This document shows, one piece after another, positions 33,325 to 45,051 of a stretch of DNA of 64,000 bases (its first letter is position 1; each line of letters starts with the position of its first letter). Origin of the DNA: Monodelphis domestica (lineage: Eukaryota; Chordata; Mammalia; Didelphimorphia; Didelphidae); the NCBI RefSeq assembly GCF_027887165.1, contig NC_077230.1, forward strand, positions 342,284,459 to 342,348,458. The letters are read 5' to 3'. Below the pieces are notes generated by a model. That model saw only the letters and a list, made by a program, of their open reading frames with translations. It was not told the DNA's origin and did no database searches. A program made the translations under genes and the position numbers.

Positions 33325-33865
33325 TGGTCATGTTGTTCCCTTACTTAGTAAACTCCAGTAGCTCCTTATCATCCTTGGAACAAATATAAACTCTCCTATT
33401 GGACATTTAAAATTCATCAAAACTTGGCATTCTACTTAATTTTTCATTCCCATTAGCTATGATTTCCCTTCAAGCATGCCAAACTGACTTTCATATTGTT
33501 CCTCACATATAACATGACATCCCACAACTCTGAACAAGATGTCCTCCATTCCTAGAATGCAGACCTCTTTACCCCCATCTCTTAAAATTCTTGATTTCCT
33601 CCAAAATTCAGCACAAATACCTTCTTACATGAAACCTTTCCCGGCTCTTGCTGGCTACTAGAGCCTTCTCCCAAAAATTACCTTATATTTGTTTTGCATA
33701 TAAATATGCATGTGTTTATTTATATATGCACATGTCCATGTATATACATACATATACACATGTCATCTCTTCCAAATGAACATAAGTTCCTTAAGAGTAG
33801 CTTCATTTTGTCTTGGTATCTGCAGTGCCTTGCCCATAATAAATACTTGATGAATGATTTTAAAT
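33325..33865 (+). mobile_element. L2-type LINE 3' end, right part
   Basis: It contains CTCCAGTAGCTCCTTATCAT, CAAGCATGCCAAACTGACTT, CTTGGTATCTGCAGTGCCTT and ATAATAAATACTTGATGAAT. A TA/TG-rich tract lies inside at about 33,690-33,765. Confidence 0.65.
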
Positions 33866-34430
33866 TTCATTGCACAAGTATATTTTTTCATTTCTATAGT
33901 AAAAGTATATTGTCAATTATATTAGAATTAGAGATTTCTCCCAGGGCTGGAACTATGATCCCAAGTAACATACCATTTGACACTAAACCCAAACCACAAG
34001 TTCCCAAAAGACTTATTTTCACTGATATGTACATTCCTCATTTTAAAATTCCATGAAATGTTGATCTTGTAGTCCTAAATTCAAAAATATGGGCTTCCTG
34101 GAAACAAACAAAAACTCTTTCATAAAAGTCTAAGACTTGTTGTAGAATAGTATGTGCTCTAACAGCAAAGGATATTCTGTTAATTTTGGAGGTAGTAAGT
34201 ATATCCTTATTTCCAGGGAACAGGGAGGAGTGGAAATAAAACATTAACCTGGTCCTAAAGTATGGAATGTGGAGAAATATCTCTATCCCATCAGGCAAAG
34301 TGAGGGAAGAACCAGGATCACAGGAGACAAAAGAACAAGTTAGGAACCATGAGATAGCCAGAAGGCTACAAACCAAGGATAGTCTCAATGAAAATAGTGT
34401 CACCTGACAAGGCATCCCCTTCCATTGCTG
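33866..34430. other. Unassigned sequence overlapped by a long minus-strand frame
   Basis: A 172-codon open frame runs on the minus strand at 34,038-34,556. It shows no domain or promoter and runs into CR1-like sequence on the right. I do not consider it a gene. Confidence 0.35.
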
Positions 34431-34890
34431 CCAGATTTCAACAACAGAGTTTCTGACAAAGTTCCTCAACATATTCTTGTGGAGAATATATAGACATATA
34501 CCAATTAATAAAAAAAGTGCATGGATCTGGAACCTATTGATTGAATCAAAGATCATTGATTAATGAATATGTGTCAAACTAGATGGAGACTTCTAGTTGA
34601 GCCTTGGCAGGGGTCTGACTTTGTCTTGTTTTTACCCCCCAACATTTTTATCAGTGTCTTGGATGGAAGTACAGATGAAATCTGAATATTTTCAAGTAGC
34701 ATGCCATTGAGGATAGTTAATATTTTAGATGGTAAAACTGAAATATGAAAGCTCAATAAATTAGAAGGATGGGTTTGAGACTGAGATGAAATAATAGAGA
34801 TTAAAAAAAAACAGTTGTATAAGTATAGAATAAATATGTTACTAGAGAGTAGTTAATATAAAAAAACCACAGGCATTTTATGGATGAAAA
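34430..34890 (+). mobile_element. CR1/L3-type LINE fragment
   Basis: It contains AAGTTCCTCAACATATTCTT, TGATTGAATCAAAGATCATT, GCCTTGGCAGGGGTCTGAC, TTTTATCAGTGTCTTGGATG and TTTTCAAGTAGCATGCCA. This is the same RT-region order as at 28.03 kb. Confidence 0.6.
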
Positions 34891-34899
34891 GCACAATTT

Positions 34900-35470
34900 T
34901 TTTCCTCAGTGAATTTTTGTGCTTCTTTTGCTATTAGGCCAATTCTGTTTTTTAATAAGTTATTTTCTTTAGTATTTTTGTGCCTCTTTTACCAAGCTGT
35001 TAATTCTCTTTTCATGACTTTCTTGCACAGTTCTCATTTCTTTCCCTAATTTTTCCTTTACCTCTTGTACCTCTAACTCTTCCAGGAATTCTTTTGGCAT
35101 TTGGTATTCTTCTCTACCCTGGAGTTACAACAAAGAACTGTGGATGGATGCCAGCAAAGAATCCACTGTAATCTCTTTCTGACTACTTGTCTGACCCCCC
35201 TTGCTGTCTCTGGACTGAGAGATCCTGAAGCTGCTGCTGCTGCTGTTACCCTGAAGGTGTTCTATTCTGGTATCCAACCCAGAGTCATAGAATTCTCCTT
35301 CAGACCTGGAGTTTTCTTAGATTGGAAAAATGCTTCTCATTAACTTTTTGTTGGCTCTTTAGCTCTTAAATTTTACTTGAAGCATTATTTTAAAGTTATT
35401 TGGAGGAGAATATTGGGAGAGTTTAGCTGGCTGGCTCCCCTCAATAACAATCTTGGCTCTACATCTCTTT
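34900..35470 (-). mobile_element. L1 5' UTR / ORF1 fragment
   Basis: The + strand words CAGTGAATTTTTGTGCTTC, AATAAGTTATTTTCTTTAG and CAAGCTGTTAATTCTCTTTT are the antisense of the coiled-coil part of L1 ORF1. TTTAGCTGGCTGGCTCCCC further right fits the L1 5' leader. No open ORF1 remains. Confidence 0.6.
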
Positions 35471-35474
35471 GGTG

Positions 35475-35812
35475 TTTAATAGCACCATTGATAATCAACA
35501 CATTGACATATTGGGTGCTAATCCAATCAATGCTATTTGCAGAGCCTGATTTTCCAACATTTAAAGATTCCTGCAATGCCTTCACAGAGACTGTATCTAC
35601 CTCAAAGCACAATTGGTGTGTTGATCATTAAATGTGGCTAGAAATGGATTAGATACAATTCATTCAACTATTCTTTTTTATGTTTAATGTTCTATGGACA
35701 GTTAGTACAGTTAGATAAAATGACTACTTTGCAATTTAATAAAATTATTGAATATAACCTTATTTTCTTCAGATTTACTGAAAGTATCTTTAGGAAAACC
35801 CCAGTAGCAGTC
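35475..35812. other. Unassigned intergenic sequence
   Basis: Nothing recognised. Confidence 0.35.
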
Positions 35813-35814
35813 AA

Positions 35815-36030
35815 GACAACAATCAGTCAATAAATATGTATTATGTGCCTGCTCTGTGCCAAGCACCATGCTAACTGCTAGGGATAAAAAAAAGGCAAAA
35901 GACAGTCCCTGTTCTCAAGGAGCCTACAGTTTAATGGGGGGGAACAATATGCAAACAACAAATCAAACTATATATAGAATAAAGAGGAAATAATACACCG
36001 AAGACACTGGAATTTAGAAGAGTTAAGGGA
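35815..36030 (+). repeat. Old interspersed repeat, left part
   Basis: It contains TCAATAAATATGTATTATGT, CTCTGTGCCAAGCACCATGC, CAGTCCCTGTTCTCAAGGAG and TTTAGAAGAGTTAAGGGAAA. It continues at 36,235 after a SINE. Confidence 0.65.
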
Positions 36031-36034
36031 AACC

Positions 36035-36232
36035 TCCTTTTAAAAAAAGCTTCCCTTTTATCTTAGAATCAATATTGTGTATTGGTTCCAAAGCAAAAGT
36101 GTTAGGGGCTAAATGGGAATTAAGTCACTTGCCCAGAGTCATACCCCAGGTAAGTGTCTGCAACCAAATTTTAACCCAGACCTCTCACCTTACTAGGATT
36201 ACTCTCAATCTGCTGAGCTACCTAAATGGGCC
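36035..36232 (-). mobile_element. Marsupial tRNA-derived SINE
   Basis: It contains ATCTTAGAATCAATATTGTG, GTCACTTGCCCAGAGTCATA and ACTCTCAATCTGCTGAGCTA. CTCCTTTTA occurs on both sides (left about 36,032, right about 36,242), fitting a target duplication. Confidence 0.75.
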
Positions 36233-36234
36233 CA

Positions 36235-36465
36235 GAAAAGTCTCCTTTTAAAGGTGGGGTTTCAGCTGAGACTTAAAGGAAACCAGGGAGGTCAGTAATC
36301 TGAACAGAAAATATGTATATTCTAGGCATAATGTACAGCCAGAAAAAAAATGCCTGGAATAAAAGATGATGTGAGTTATTTGAAGAATAGCCAGGAGACC
36401 AGTGTTACTGTATGGAAGAGTATGAGATGGGGTGTAAGAAGGTGTAAGGTGTAAGAAGACTGGAA
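36235..36465 (+). repeat. Old interspersed repeat, right part
   Basis: It contains GGGGTTTCAGCTGAGACTTA, TAATGTACAGCCAGAAAAAA, AGACCAGTGTTACTGTATGG and GGTGTAAGAAGACTGGAATG, continuing the copy cut by the SINE. Confidence 0.65.
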
Positions 36466-36815
36466 TGACATATACTTTGTCCTATTCCCACTTGCTTTTA
36501 ATTTCTCCTGCTAGGTATCTATATTTTGAAAGCTTTTCATTTCATGTAGTTTGGAGTAACATCTATTTAGAATATTATTCTGTTGTGTTTCAATGCGATG
36601 CGGAGCAGATGATTGAGGACAGCCAGTTGGTTCTGTCTATAAAAATGCTCCAGTTACTGTACAGTCTGTTGAATTCTCAAGGATATTTTGGAATTTGTAT
36701 TTATAGTATAAAGATCTGTTGCCTATTTGTTCATAAAGGAAAGTGAAGTTTTGATGCATAATTCTAGCTGTCTGGAGTGTCCCCTGTGGATGCTACATTT
36801 TTGCAACCTACAAAA
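36466..36815. other. Unassigned intergenic sequence
   Basis: A 93-codon + strand frame at 36,465-36,746 has no recognised domain. No named repeat. Confidence 0.3.
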
Positions 36816-36819
36816 AATG

Positions 36820-37570
36820 AGTTCATGAGGATTGAATTGTATATGTTATCTAAGGAGAGTTTTGATTCTTCTCTTAGATTTTACATAGGCTCTATCTGAA
36901 GATAAATCACATCTAATTATATTCAACAAATCCAATGTTAAATACCCATAGACAGCCTTTACTATTGTTTTATGAAGTAAGATCTGTTTGTTCCAAAAGT
37001 ATTTCTATAAATTTTTTATCTGTTTACTATATGCCTTTCCCCCTTTTTCCTTCATCAGTTCCCTTTTCCCTTCTTGACAAGGAAGTGTTCATCTTTCTCT
37101 AGCTGCCTGGGAGTGATAAAGACAGATGTTTCTTTAACATTGTACTTTTTAAAAAATTTTGAGTGCCTTCTTAATCTGTTATATTTTACCATGCATAAAG
37201 TATATGTAAAGACTGGCGTTATATAGGTGTTAATTTCTTTAGCAGTAATCATATGTTAAAGTATGATTTCAGGATGGCAGCCCTAACTTTCTCCTTGGGT
37301 CTTACCTGGAAAAAAATGTTATTTGTACATATTCTCTTTATCCATTGGCTACTTTGATCTACAATTTCAAGCTCAGAATCTTCAGTTTCTATTCTTCCTT
37401 GCCTCACATTAAGAATTTTACATTTGTCAAGTATAAATATGATTTCACACTATTTGCCCACAATGAATTACAGTCGACTAAAATATTGAGATCTTTAAGG
37501 ATAAAGATCTTCAAGGATAAAGCCAATTGTGTTTATGAGAGGGGGTAGCATTCTTCTAGCAATCTCCCTG
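36820..37570 (-). mobile_element. CR1/L3-type LINE (antisense), left part
   Basis: It contains TAAGAATTTTACATTTGTCA, AAATATGATTTCACACTATT and CTAAAATATTGAGATCTTTA in the antisense CR1/L3 order, resuming after the SINE. Confidence 0.5.
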
Positions 37571-37595
37571 AATGCCTATTCATACTTATTTTTTA

Positions 37596-37771
37596 GGGGG
37601 GCAGTTAGGTGATTCAATGGATAGAGAGTGGATAGAGATGGGAGATCCTGGGTTCAAATATGGTCTTGGACACTTCCTAGCTGTGTGACCCTGGGAAATT
37701 CACCTAACCCCCATTGCCTAGCTCTTTCTGCCTTGGAATCAATACGAGTCAGAAGCTAAGGGTAAAAAAAA
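37596..37771 (+). mobile_element. Marsupial tRNA-derived SINE
   Basis: It contains GGGGGGCAGTTAGGTGATTC, GATGGGAGATCCTGGGTTCA, CACTTCCTAGCTGTGTGACC and TTTCTGCCTTGGAATCAATA, and ends in an A-run. Confidence 0.85.
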
Positions 37772-37784
37772 ATACTCTTTACAT

Positions 37785-38100
37785 CTAGAGTCTTTAGATT
37801 CAAATCCACCTAACTATTGTTATCCAGTCCATCTTTCTCTATCTTCATCACCAAAATAACACAAGATTTTGTCAGATGCCTAGCTGAAATCTAAGCATAT
37901 TTTTGTCTGTGATATTTCTCTGTTTATTTATTTGGTGTGGTTCAATAAGAAATCAGATTAGTCTGACCTAACTTGGTCCTGATTAAACCAAACTCTTATT
38001 GATCACCACATCCCTTTTCTAAATGTTCAAAAGTTATCTCTTTATTAATATATTCTAGGACTTTGCCTGGAATTGAAAAAAAAAATTAGTGGGTTACAGT
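37785..38100 (-). mobile_element. CR1/L3-type LINE (antisense), right part
   Basis: It contains ACAAGATTTTGTCAGATGCC, TAGCTGAAATCTAAGCATAT, AATCAGATTAGTCTGACCTA and TATTCTAGGACTTTGCCTGG in antisense CR1/L3 order. Confidence 0.65.
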
Positions 38101-38124
38101 TTAAAGACTCCAGTCTCTTCCATT

Positions 38125-38430
38125 TTTTTCTTTTATTTAATTAGATGATTTTGAATAATTTTCCATGGTTACAAGACTCATGTTCCTCCCCTCCCTTCCC
38201 CCTTCCCATATGACTCACAATTCCACTGGGTTTAACATGTGCCATCGATCAAGATCCATTTCCTTATTATTAGTATTTGCACTAGAGTGATCTTTTAGAG
38301 TCCACTTTCCCAGTCGTAGTCCCACCAACCAATATGATCAAGTGGTTGTTTTTCTTCTGTGTTTCTTTTCCCACAATTCTTCCTCTGGATGTGGATAGCA
38401 CTCTTTCTCATATTTCTCTCCAAAAAGTTC
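38125..38430 (-). mobile_element. L1 3' end fragment
   Basis: It contains TTTTCCATGGTTACAAGACT, CCACTGGGTTTAACATGTGC and AGAGTGATCTTTTAGAGTCC, then TTCCTCTGGATGTGGATAGC, a metatherian-type L1 3' UTR read backwards. Confidence 0.7.
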
Positions 38431-39030
38431 TGGATCATTGCATTGCTACTAGTAGAGAATATATTGTTGAATATAATGACTACTCACATTTATATAGTAC
38501 TTTTAGATTTGTCAATTATTTTACATAAATTCACATTTGAGCCTCACAACCATGTGAATAAGTAGAAAATACTCAAATGGATCTGCGAATCCACTGAGGT
38601 GAATCTTACTTCCTATGGTGCAGATGGCAATCCATTCCTACCTACCCATCCTACAGGACTCTTATCCATGACTCTCTAATAAATTCACCCACAAAGGGTA
38701 AACCCAACATGTTGGAACCATCATTGAATTCTCTTAAACTGTGAGGTTTACTGTATGGGGCAGGTGGGGTCATCCATTGGTTTTCCCTTGATCTTGTCAC
38801 ATGACCCGCTGTGATCTTTTGATGATATATTTCTTTGATATCCATTACAGTGATTTCTTCTCTTCAGCTCCTTATTATTCACTGGAGCCTACTCATACCC
38901 ATCATGTGCCTTTCCACTACCCTCTGAATCATAGCGATACTCAATCCTAATTCTATAGAAACTAATACTAATTCCATGGCTGGTTCACACAACACCATCA
39001 GTAAAATATTGTTCTGAAAAAAAAAATAGG
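38431..39030. other. Mostly unassigned sequence
   Basis: A short SINE-like core is possible near 38,470-38,570 (ACTACTCACATTTATATAG). No gene is seen. Confidence 0.3.
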
Positions 39031-39033
39031 CCT

Positions 39034-39235
39034 TGGAGCAGCTAAGGTGCTCAGTGGATAGAGAGCCAGAACTGGAGATGGGAATTGCTGGGTTCAAATG
39101 TGATCTCAGATGCTTCCTAGCTGTGTGACCGTGAGCAAGTCACTTAACCCCCACTGACTAGCCCTTACAGCTTTTTTTTGCCTTAGACTTGATACTTAGT
39201 ATCTATTCTAAGATAGAAGATAAGAGTTTTTCATT
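39034..39235 (+). mobile_element. Marsupial tRNA-derived SINE
   Basis: It contains GAGCAGCTAAGGTGCTCAGT, GAACTGGAGATGGGAATTGC, TCCTAGCTGTGTGACCGTGA and GCAAGTCACTTAACCCCCAC, with a TTGATACTTAGTATCTATTC tail. Confidence 0.85.
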
Positions 39236-39261
39236 TTTATTTATTTATTTTTATTATTTTA

Positions 39262-39345
39262 TTTAAAAAAAAAAACAACTCTTATCTTCTGTCTTACTAT
39301 CAATACCGGGTATTGGTTCTAAGGTAGAAGAGTGGTAAGGGCTAG
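39262..39345 (-). mobile_element. Marsupial SINE, part split off by an LTR
   Basis: It contains CTTATCTTCTGTCTTACTAT and GGTAGAAGAGTGGTAAGGGC and ends in CTAG at 39,342-39,345. The rest of the element resumes at 40,561. Confidence 0.85.
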
Positions 39346-40560
39346 TGTAAATCTTGAAATCTCTCAGACTGGTGAATGTTAAAAATTTCCCCATCGGAGA
39401 ATTCTTAATTGGAACAAATTCCCTACTGATAAACATTCCCCATTTTGATGTGAGAACTCGCCAGGATCAGAAATGGGAGGACCTCTACTCCAACAGTACT
39501 TAAGACTGCTTTAGGGGAGAAAACTCCTTGCTATGGGAGGACCCCTACTCTACCCGTACTTAAGACTGCTTTAAGAGAGAAAACTCCTTGCTAAACAATG
39601 AAAGTACTTGGACCCATGCTTATAATAAGGCAAGGAGTTCTTTGAGCCAGGCCTGTTTTTAGAATTGATACAATGGGATGCTAGGTACCTAAAAGGGTTG
39701 GGCAAGTTTTCTCTTGATGAGATTAGTTGACTCAGCTGTGTTTTCTCTCTTTCAGATATACTGAGGAGATTGGTCGACACAGCAGCATTTTTTCTGATTC
39801 AGACTTACTGAGGAGATTGGTCGACTTAGCAGGAATTTAGATGGGCAGTCCTTTGGAAAGCGTCTACAGTGATTGGTAGATGTAGGGACTTAGGGGAGGT
39901 GACATGGGAGAAAAACCCCTATATAAGAAAAAGCAGAATCTCTTGAGGATATATCCTTTTGGAGGAATTCCTTTTGGAGGATCTCTGATGAGGACAGCTT
40001 GGGAAGAATCTCTTGAGAGAGGCTCTGGAGAAGGGAAGCTCTTGGAGGACAATCTCTAAGGAGGTCTCGCTGGAGCTCCTCTAAGGGGACTCTGTCCCTC
40101 TGGAGGCTCTGGAGAGAGGCCTTTTGGAACAGTCTCTGGCTGGAAGGCCCTCTGGTGAAGTCAGCTGAGATGGAGCTGGCCTGGTGTCACTAGAATCCTT
40201 GTTTAGGCAGACCTTGTGGTGAGTGTTAAAAGACTGACTGATTGATTCTCTCTCTTAAGACTCAGGTCTAGGCCATATTGGCTTGAGGCCCTTCATAATT
40301 ATTCCTTTCCTACTCTTTCTCTAATTCCTCATTATATTATTAATTAAAAATCTCTATAAAACCCAGTTGACTTGAGTATTTGAATAATTGGGAATATTTC
40401 CCTGGCAACCACCTTATATTTGATTTAAAAACCAAGACACTGTAGTGAAACACATTTTCTGTGGTCAACTTTACTCATCCTCTCTTATATCTATCACAAT
40501 TTATATCTTCCACTATTTTAATCACTACAGTTTAAGACCTCAATCATTTTAAATCTCACA
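39346..40560 (+). mobile_element. ERV solo LTR (1,215 bp) with CTAG target duplication
   Basis: It starts TGTAAATCTTGAAATC and ends AAATCTCACA, the TG...CA ends of an LTR. The 4-bp CTAG (39,342-39,345 and 40,561-40,564) flanks both edges, so both ends are exact. A TATA box (CCTATATAAG, about 39,919) follows a U3 with internal duplications. A poly(A)-type region (CTCTATAAAACCC) lies about 430 bp further on. No gag, pol or env sequence is present. It shares its first about 110 bases with the minus-strand LTR at 53,731, so both belong to one LTR group. Confidence 0.9.
39473..39592 (+). repeat. 60-bp tandem duplication in the LTR U3
   Basis: Two adjacent 60-base units start at 39,473 and 39,533, each beginning ATGGGAGGAC and ending AACTCCTTGCT. 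They differ at 6 positions. A further partial duplication, ACTGAGGAGATTGGTCGAC, occurs at about 39,760 and 39,807, starting 47 bases apart. Confidence 0.9.
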
Positions 40561-40609
40561 CTAGGCAATGGGGGTTAAGTAACTTGCCCAGGGTCACCGA
40601 GCTGGGAAT
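40561..40609 (-). mobile_element. Marsupial SINE, remainder right of the LTR
   Basis: CTAGGCAATGGGGGTTAAG and CTTGCCCAGGGTCACCGAGC continue the SINE interrupted at 39,345. The copy is then truncated against the L1 3' end at about 40,610. Confidence 0.85.
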
Positions 40610-43600
40610 TTCATTTTTATTTTAAAATATTTTTCATGTTTACATGATTCATTTTCTTTCTCTCTCCCTTCCCCCACCCCAAGAGCCAATAAGCATTTCC
40701 ACTGGGTTGTACAAATTTATCACATGATACTTATTTCCATATCATTCATTTTTGCTATAGAGTGATTTTTAAAAGCCTAAACCCCAAATCACATGCCCAT
40801 ATATACATGTGATCATTGATAGCATATGTTTTTCTTTTGCATTTCTACTTCCATAGTTCTTTCTCTCAATGTGTATAGCATTCTTTTACAGAAGTCCTTT
40901 ATGAGTTTCCTGACTTGTTGCATTACTACTAGTAGTAAAGTCCATTATGTTGGACTGTTCCACAATGTTTTACTTTCTGTGTACAATGTTCTAGTTCAGC
41001 TCATTTCACTCTACATCACTTCATTGAGGTTCTCCCAGTTCACATTGAAATCCTCCAGATCATCACTCCTTTTAGCACAATAGTATTCCATCAACATCAG
41101 ATACCACAATTTGATCAGCCATTCCCCAATCAAGGGACACCCCCTCATTTTCCATTTTTTTGCCACCACAAAGAGAGCAACTATGAATATTTTTGTAAGT
41201 ATTTTTCCTTATTATATCTTTGGGGTACAAACCTAGTTGTGGTATTGCTGGATCAAAGAGTATTCATTCTTTTAAAGCCCTTTGCACATAATTCCATATT
41301 GCCTTCTAGAATGGCTGTATTGATTCACAATTCCAACAGCAAAGCATTAATGTCCCAATTTTGCCACAACCCCTCCAACATTTATTATTTTCCTTTACTG
41401 TCATATTGGCCAATATGCTAGGTGTGAGGTGGTACTTCAGCATTGTTTTGATTTGCATTTCTCTAATTATGAAAGATTTAGAACACTTTTTCATGTGCTT
41501 ATTGATAGTTCTGATTTCTTTATCTGAAAATTGCCTGTTCATGTCCCTTGACCATTTGTCAATTTGGGAATGGCTTGAATTTTTGTACAATTGACTTAGT
41601 TCCTTATAAATTTGAGAAATGAGACCTTTGTCAGAGGTTTTTGTTATAAAAATTTTCCCCCAATTTGTTACTTCCGTTCTATTTTTTTGTTGCATTGGTT
41701 TTGTACATAAACTTTGTACATAAACTAATGTACATAAATTGTATATAAACTTTTAAATTTAATATAATAAAAATTATTCATTTTACATTGTGTTCTCCAT
41801 CTCCTCCTTGGTCTTAAATTCTTGCCTTTCCCATAGATCTGACAGGTATATTATTCTATGTTCACTTAATTTGTTTATGATTTTCTTCTTTATATGTAAG
41901 TCATTTACCTACTCTGAGTTAATCTTGGTATAGGGTGTAAGATGTTGATGTAAACTTAATTTATCTCATACTATTTTCCAATTCTCCCAGTAGTTTTTTT
42001 TCATATAGTGGGTTCTTGTCCCAAAAGTTGAGATCTTTGGGTTTATCAAACACTATCTTGCTACTATCATTTACCCCAAGTCTATTCCATTGATCCATCC
42101 TGCTATCTCTAAGTCAGTACCATATTTTTTTTGATGATCACTGCTTTATAGTATAGTTTGAGATTTGGTAATGCTAGGCCTCCATCCTTTACATTTTTTT
42201 CATTAGTTCCCATAATATTCTTAATCTTTTGTTTTTGCAGTTGAACTCTGTAATAATTTTTTTCTAATTCAATAAAAAAGTGTTTTGGTAGTTTGATAGG
42301 TATAGCACTGAATTAAATTAGTTAAATTTAGGTAGGATTGTAATATTTATTATTTTAGCTCATTCTACCCATGAACAATTAATATTTTTCTAATAGTTTC
42401 GATCTAGTTTTATTTGTGTAAAGAGTGTTTTGTAGTTATGTTCATATAATTCCTGAATTTGTCTTTGCAAGTAGATTCCCAGGTATTTTATCTTGTCTAG
42501 AGTGATTTTAAATGAAGTTTCTTTTTCTAACTCTTGCTGCTGCCTTTTGTTGGAAACATATAGGAATGCTGATGATTTATATAGGTTTATTTTGTATCTT
42601 TCAACTTCGCTAAAGGTATTGATTATTTCTACTAGCTTTTTGGTTGATTTTCTTGTATTCTTTAGGTATACCATCATGCCATCTACAAAGAGTAATAGTT
42701 TAGTCCCTCATTGCCTACTTTGATCCCTTCAATTTCTTTCCTCTTCTCTAATTGATACTGCTAGCATTTCTAGTACAATATTAAATAGTGGTGATAATGC
42801 TTCACTCCTGATCTTATTGGGAAGGCATCTAATTTATCTCCATTGCAGGTGATATTTGCTGGTGGTTTAAAATAAATATTGTTCATTATTTTGAGGAAAG
42901 GTCCTTTTAATCCCATGTTTTCTAGTGTTTTCAATAGGAATGGGTGCTGTATTTTGTCAAAGGCTTTTTCTGCCTCTTTTGAGATAATCATGTGATTTCT
43001 ATTAGTTTTTTGTTGATATGGTCCATTATGCAGATCGTTTTCCTAATATTAAATCATCCTTGCATTCCTGGTATAAATCCTACCTGGTCATAGTGTTTTA
43101 TTTAATATTTTTGCATCTATGTTCATTAAGGATATTGGTCTATAGTTTTCCTTCTGTTTTTGGTCTCCCTGGCTTTGGAACCAGTACCATATTTGTATCA
43201 CAAAAATAATTTGGTAAGACTCCTTCTTTGCCTATTTTGTCAAATTGTTTGTAGAGTATTGGGATTAATTGATCTTTAAATGTTTGATAGAATTCATTTG
43301 TGAATCCATCTGAACCTGATGATTTTTTCTTAGGGAGTTCTTTGATGGGCTTGTTCAATTTCTTTTTCTGATATGGGATTATTTAAGGATTATATTTCCT
43401 CTTCTATTAATCTAGGCAATTTATATTTTTGTAAATATTCATCCATTTCACCTAGATTTCAACTTATTGTCATATAATTGGGTGAACTAGCTCTTCATTA
43501 TTGCCTTAATTTCCTCTTCATTAGAAGTGAGGTCGCCCTTTTCATTCATGATATTGTTAATTTGGTTCTCTTCTTTCTTTTTTTTTAAATCAGTTAACCA

Positions 43601-44890
43601 ATACTTTATTATTTTTTCTTCAAAATATCAGCTCCTAGTTTTATTTATTAACTCAATAGTTCTTTTACTTTCAATTTTATTAATTTCCCCTTTGATTTTT
43701 AGGATTTACAATTTGGTCTTCATGTGAGGGTTTTTAATTTGTTCTTTTTCTAGTCTTTTTAGTTGCATGAACAATTCATTAATCTCTCTTCTCTTTTTTG
43801 TTAATATGGACACTCAGGGATACAAAATTTTCCCTTAGTACTGCTTTTGCTGTATCCAAAAAAATTTTGATATGTTGTTTCCTTATTGCCATTCTCTTCA
43901 ATGAAATCAGTAATTGTTTCTATGATTTGTTCTTTAGCCACCAGTTTTGGAGAATCAGATTATTTAATTTCCAATTAATTTTAATCTCTCTCTCCATGTA
44001 CCCTTAGTCATTACAATTTTTATCACATTATGATCTGAAAATTGCACTTATTAATTCTGCTTTTCTGCACTTGTTTGCAATATTTTTATGCTCTAGTACA
44101 TGTGTATCAATCTTTGTGAACATACCATGTGCTGCTGAAAAGAAGGTATATTCCTTTTTATCCCTATTTACTTTTCTCCAATATATCTATTAACTCTAAT
44201 TTTTCTAAGATTTCATTAATATCTCTTCTTTCTTATTTATTTTTTGGTTTGATTTATCTAGGTCGGATTGAGGAAGATTGAGGTCTTCCACTAGTATAGC
44301 TTTACTATCTATTTCTTCCTTAAGCTACAATAATTTCTCCTTTAAAAATCTAGATGCTATACCATTTGGAATACTGCTATTTCTTCATTGTCTGTATTTC
44401 CTTTTAACAGGATGTAATTACCTTTCTTATCTCTTTTAATCAGGTTTATTTTTACTTTGGTTTTATCAGATATCATGATTGGGACTCCTGCCTTCTTTTT
44501 TCAGTTGATGCCCAATAAATTCTCCTCTAGCCTCTTACCTTTATCCTGTGTGTGTGTCTACCTGCATTTTGTGTGTCTTGTAGATAACATACGGTAGGAT
44601 TTTGTTTTTTATCCACTCTGCTACCTGCTTCTGTTTTATGGATGAGTTCATCCCATTCACATTCAGAGTTATGATTACCACCTGTGCATTACCCACTATT
44701 TTGATTTCTGGTAAGGGTTTTTTAAAAAAGAAAAAGGCCTTGATTTCAGGGAGAAATTTTGGGTCAGTAGAGGAGTTTTCCCTTTGGTGCTCAAGCCCAT
44801 TCTCCTCTTCCTGTTTAATTCAGGACTCAACTAATTGTCCATTCATTGTGTCTCTCCAAATACTGATGGGGTGAGCTCTATAGGTCATCC
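40610..44890 (-). mobile_element. 5'-truncated L1, inactive
   Basis: The T-rich L1 3' end is on the left. On the minus strand, ORF2 fragments occur from C- to N-terminal side. They are the end (ANKHMKKCS-like and CWRGCG motifs, about 41,306-41,695), the RT fingers/palm (AEKAFDKIQHPFLLKTL, about 42,770-42,991), and [17 protein letters not shown] (about 43,140-43,358). Endonuclease-type sequence follows near 44,600-44,870 (antisense of a WDE...H-like stretch). The palm FADD site reads F-V-D-G (42,678-42,686), so the second catalytic Asp is lost. Frameshifts break it throughout. No ORF1 or 5' UTR is attached. Confidence 0.9.
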
Positions 44891-45019
44891 ATTTAACTGT
44901 ATATCATAGCCTGAACAACAGGTATTGTTCATTCACTTTTTTTTCTGTGAGAAGAGTTAAGTCAAATCCGTTTGAGTGATATTATGGATATTATCCAAGA
45001 GATAAGTAAGGAAAGGGGA

Positions 45020-45051
45020 GGAAAGGGAATATAGTACCTCTATGTGCCAAG
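45020..45051 (-). mobile_element. THER/MIR-type SINE, left part
   Basis: It contains TACCTCTATGTGCCAAG, the reversed start of the element that resumes at 45,979. Confidence 0.55.

Noticed and set aside
34038..34556. 172-codon minus-strand frame
   Set aside because: It has no domain, no promoter or CpG context, and runs antisense to CR1/L3-like sequence on its right.
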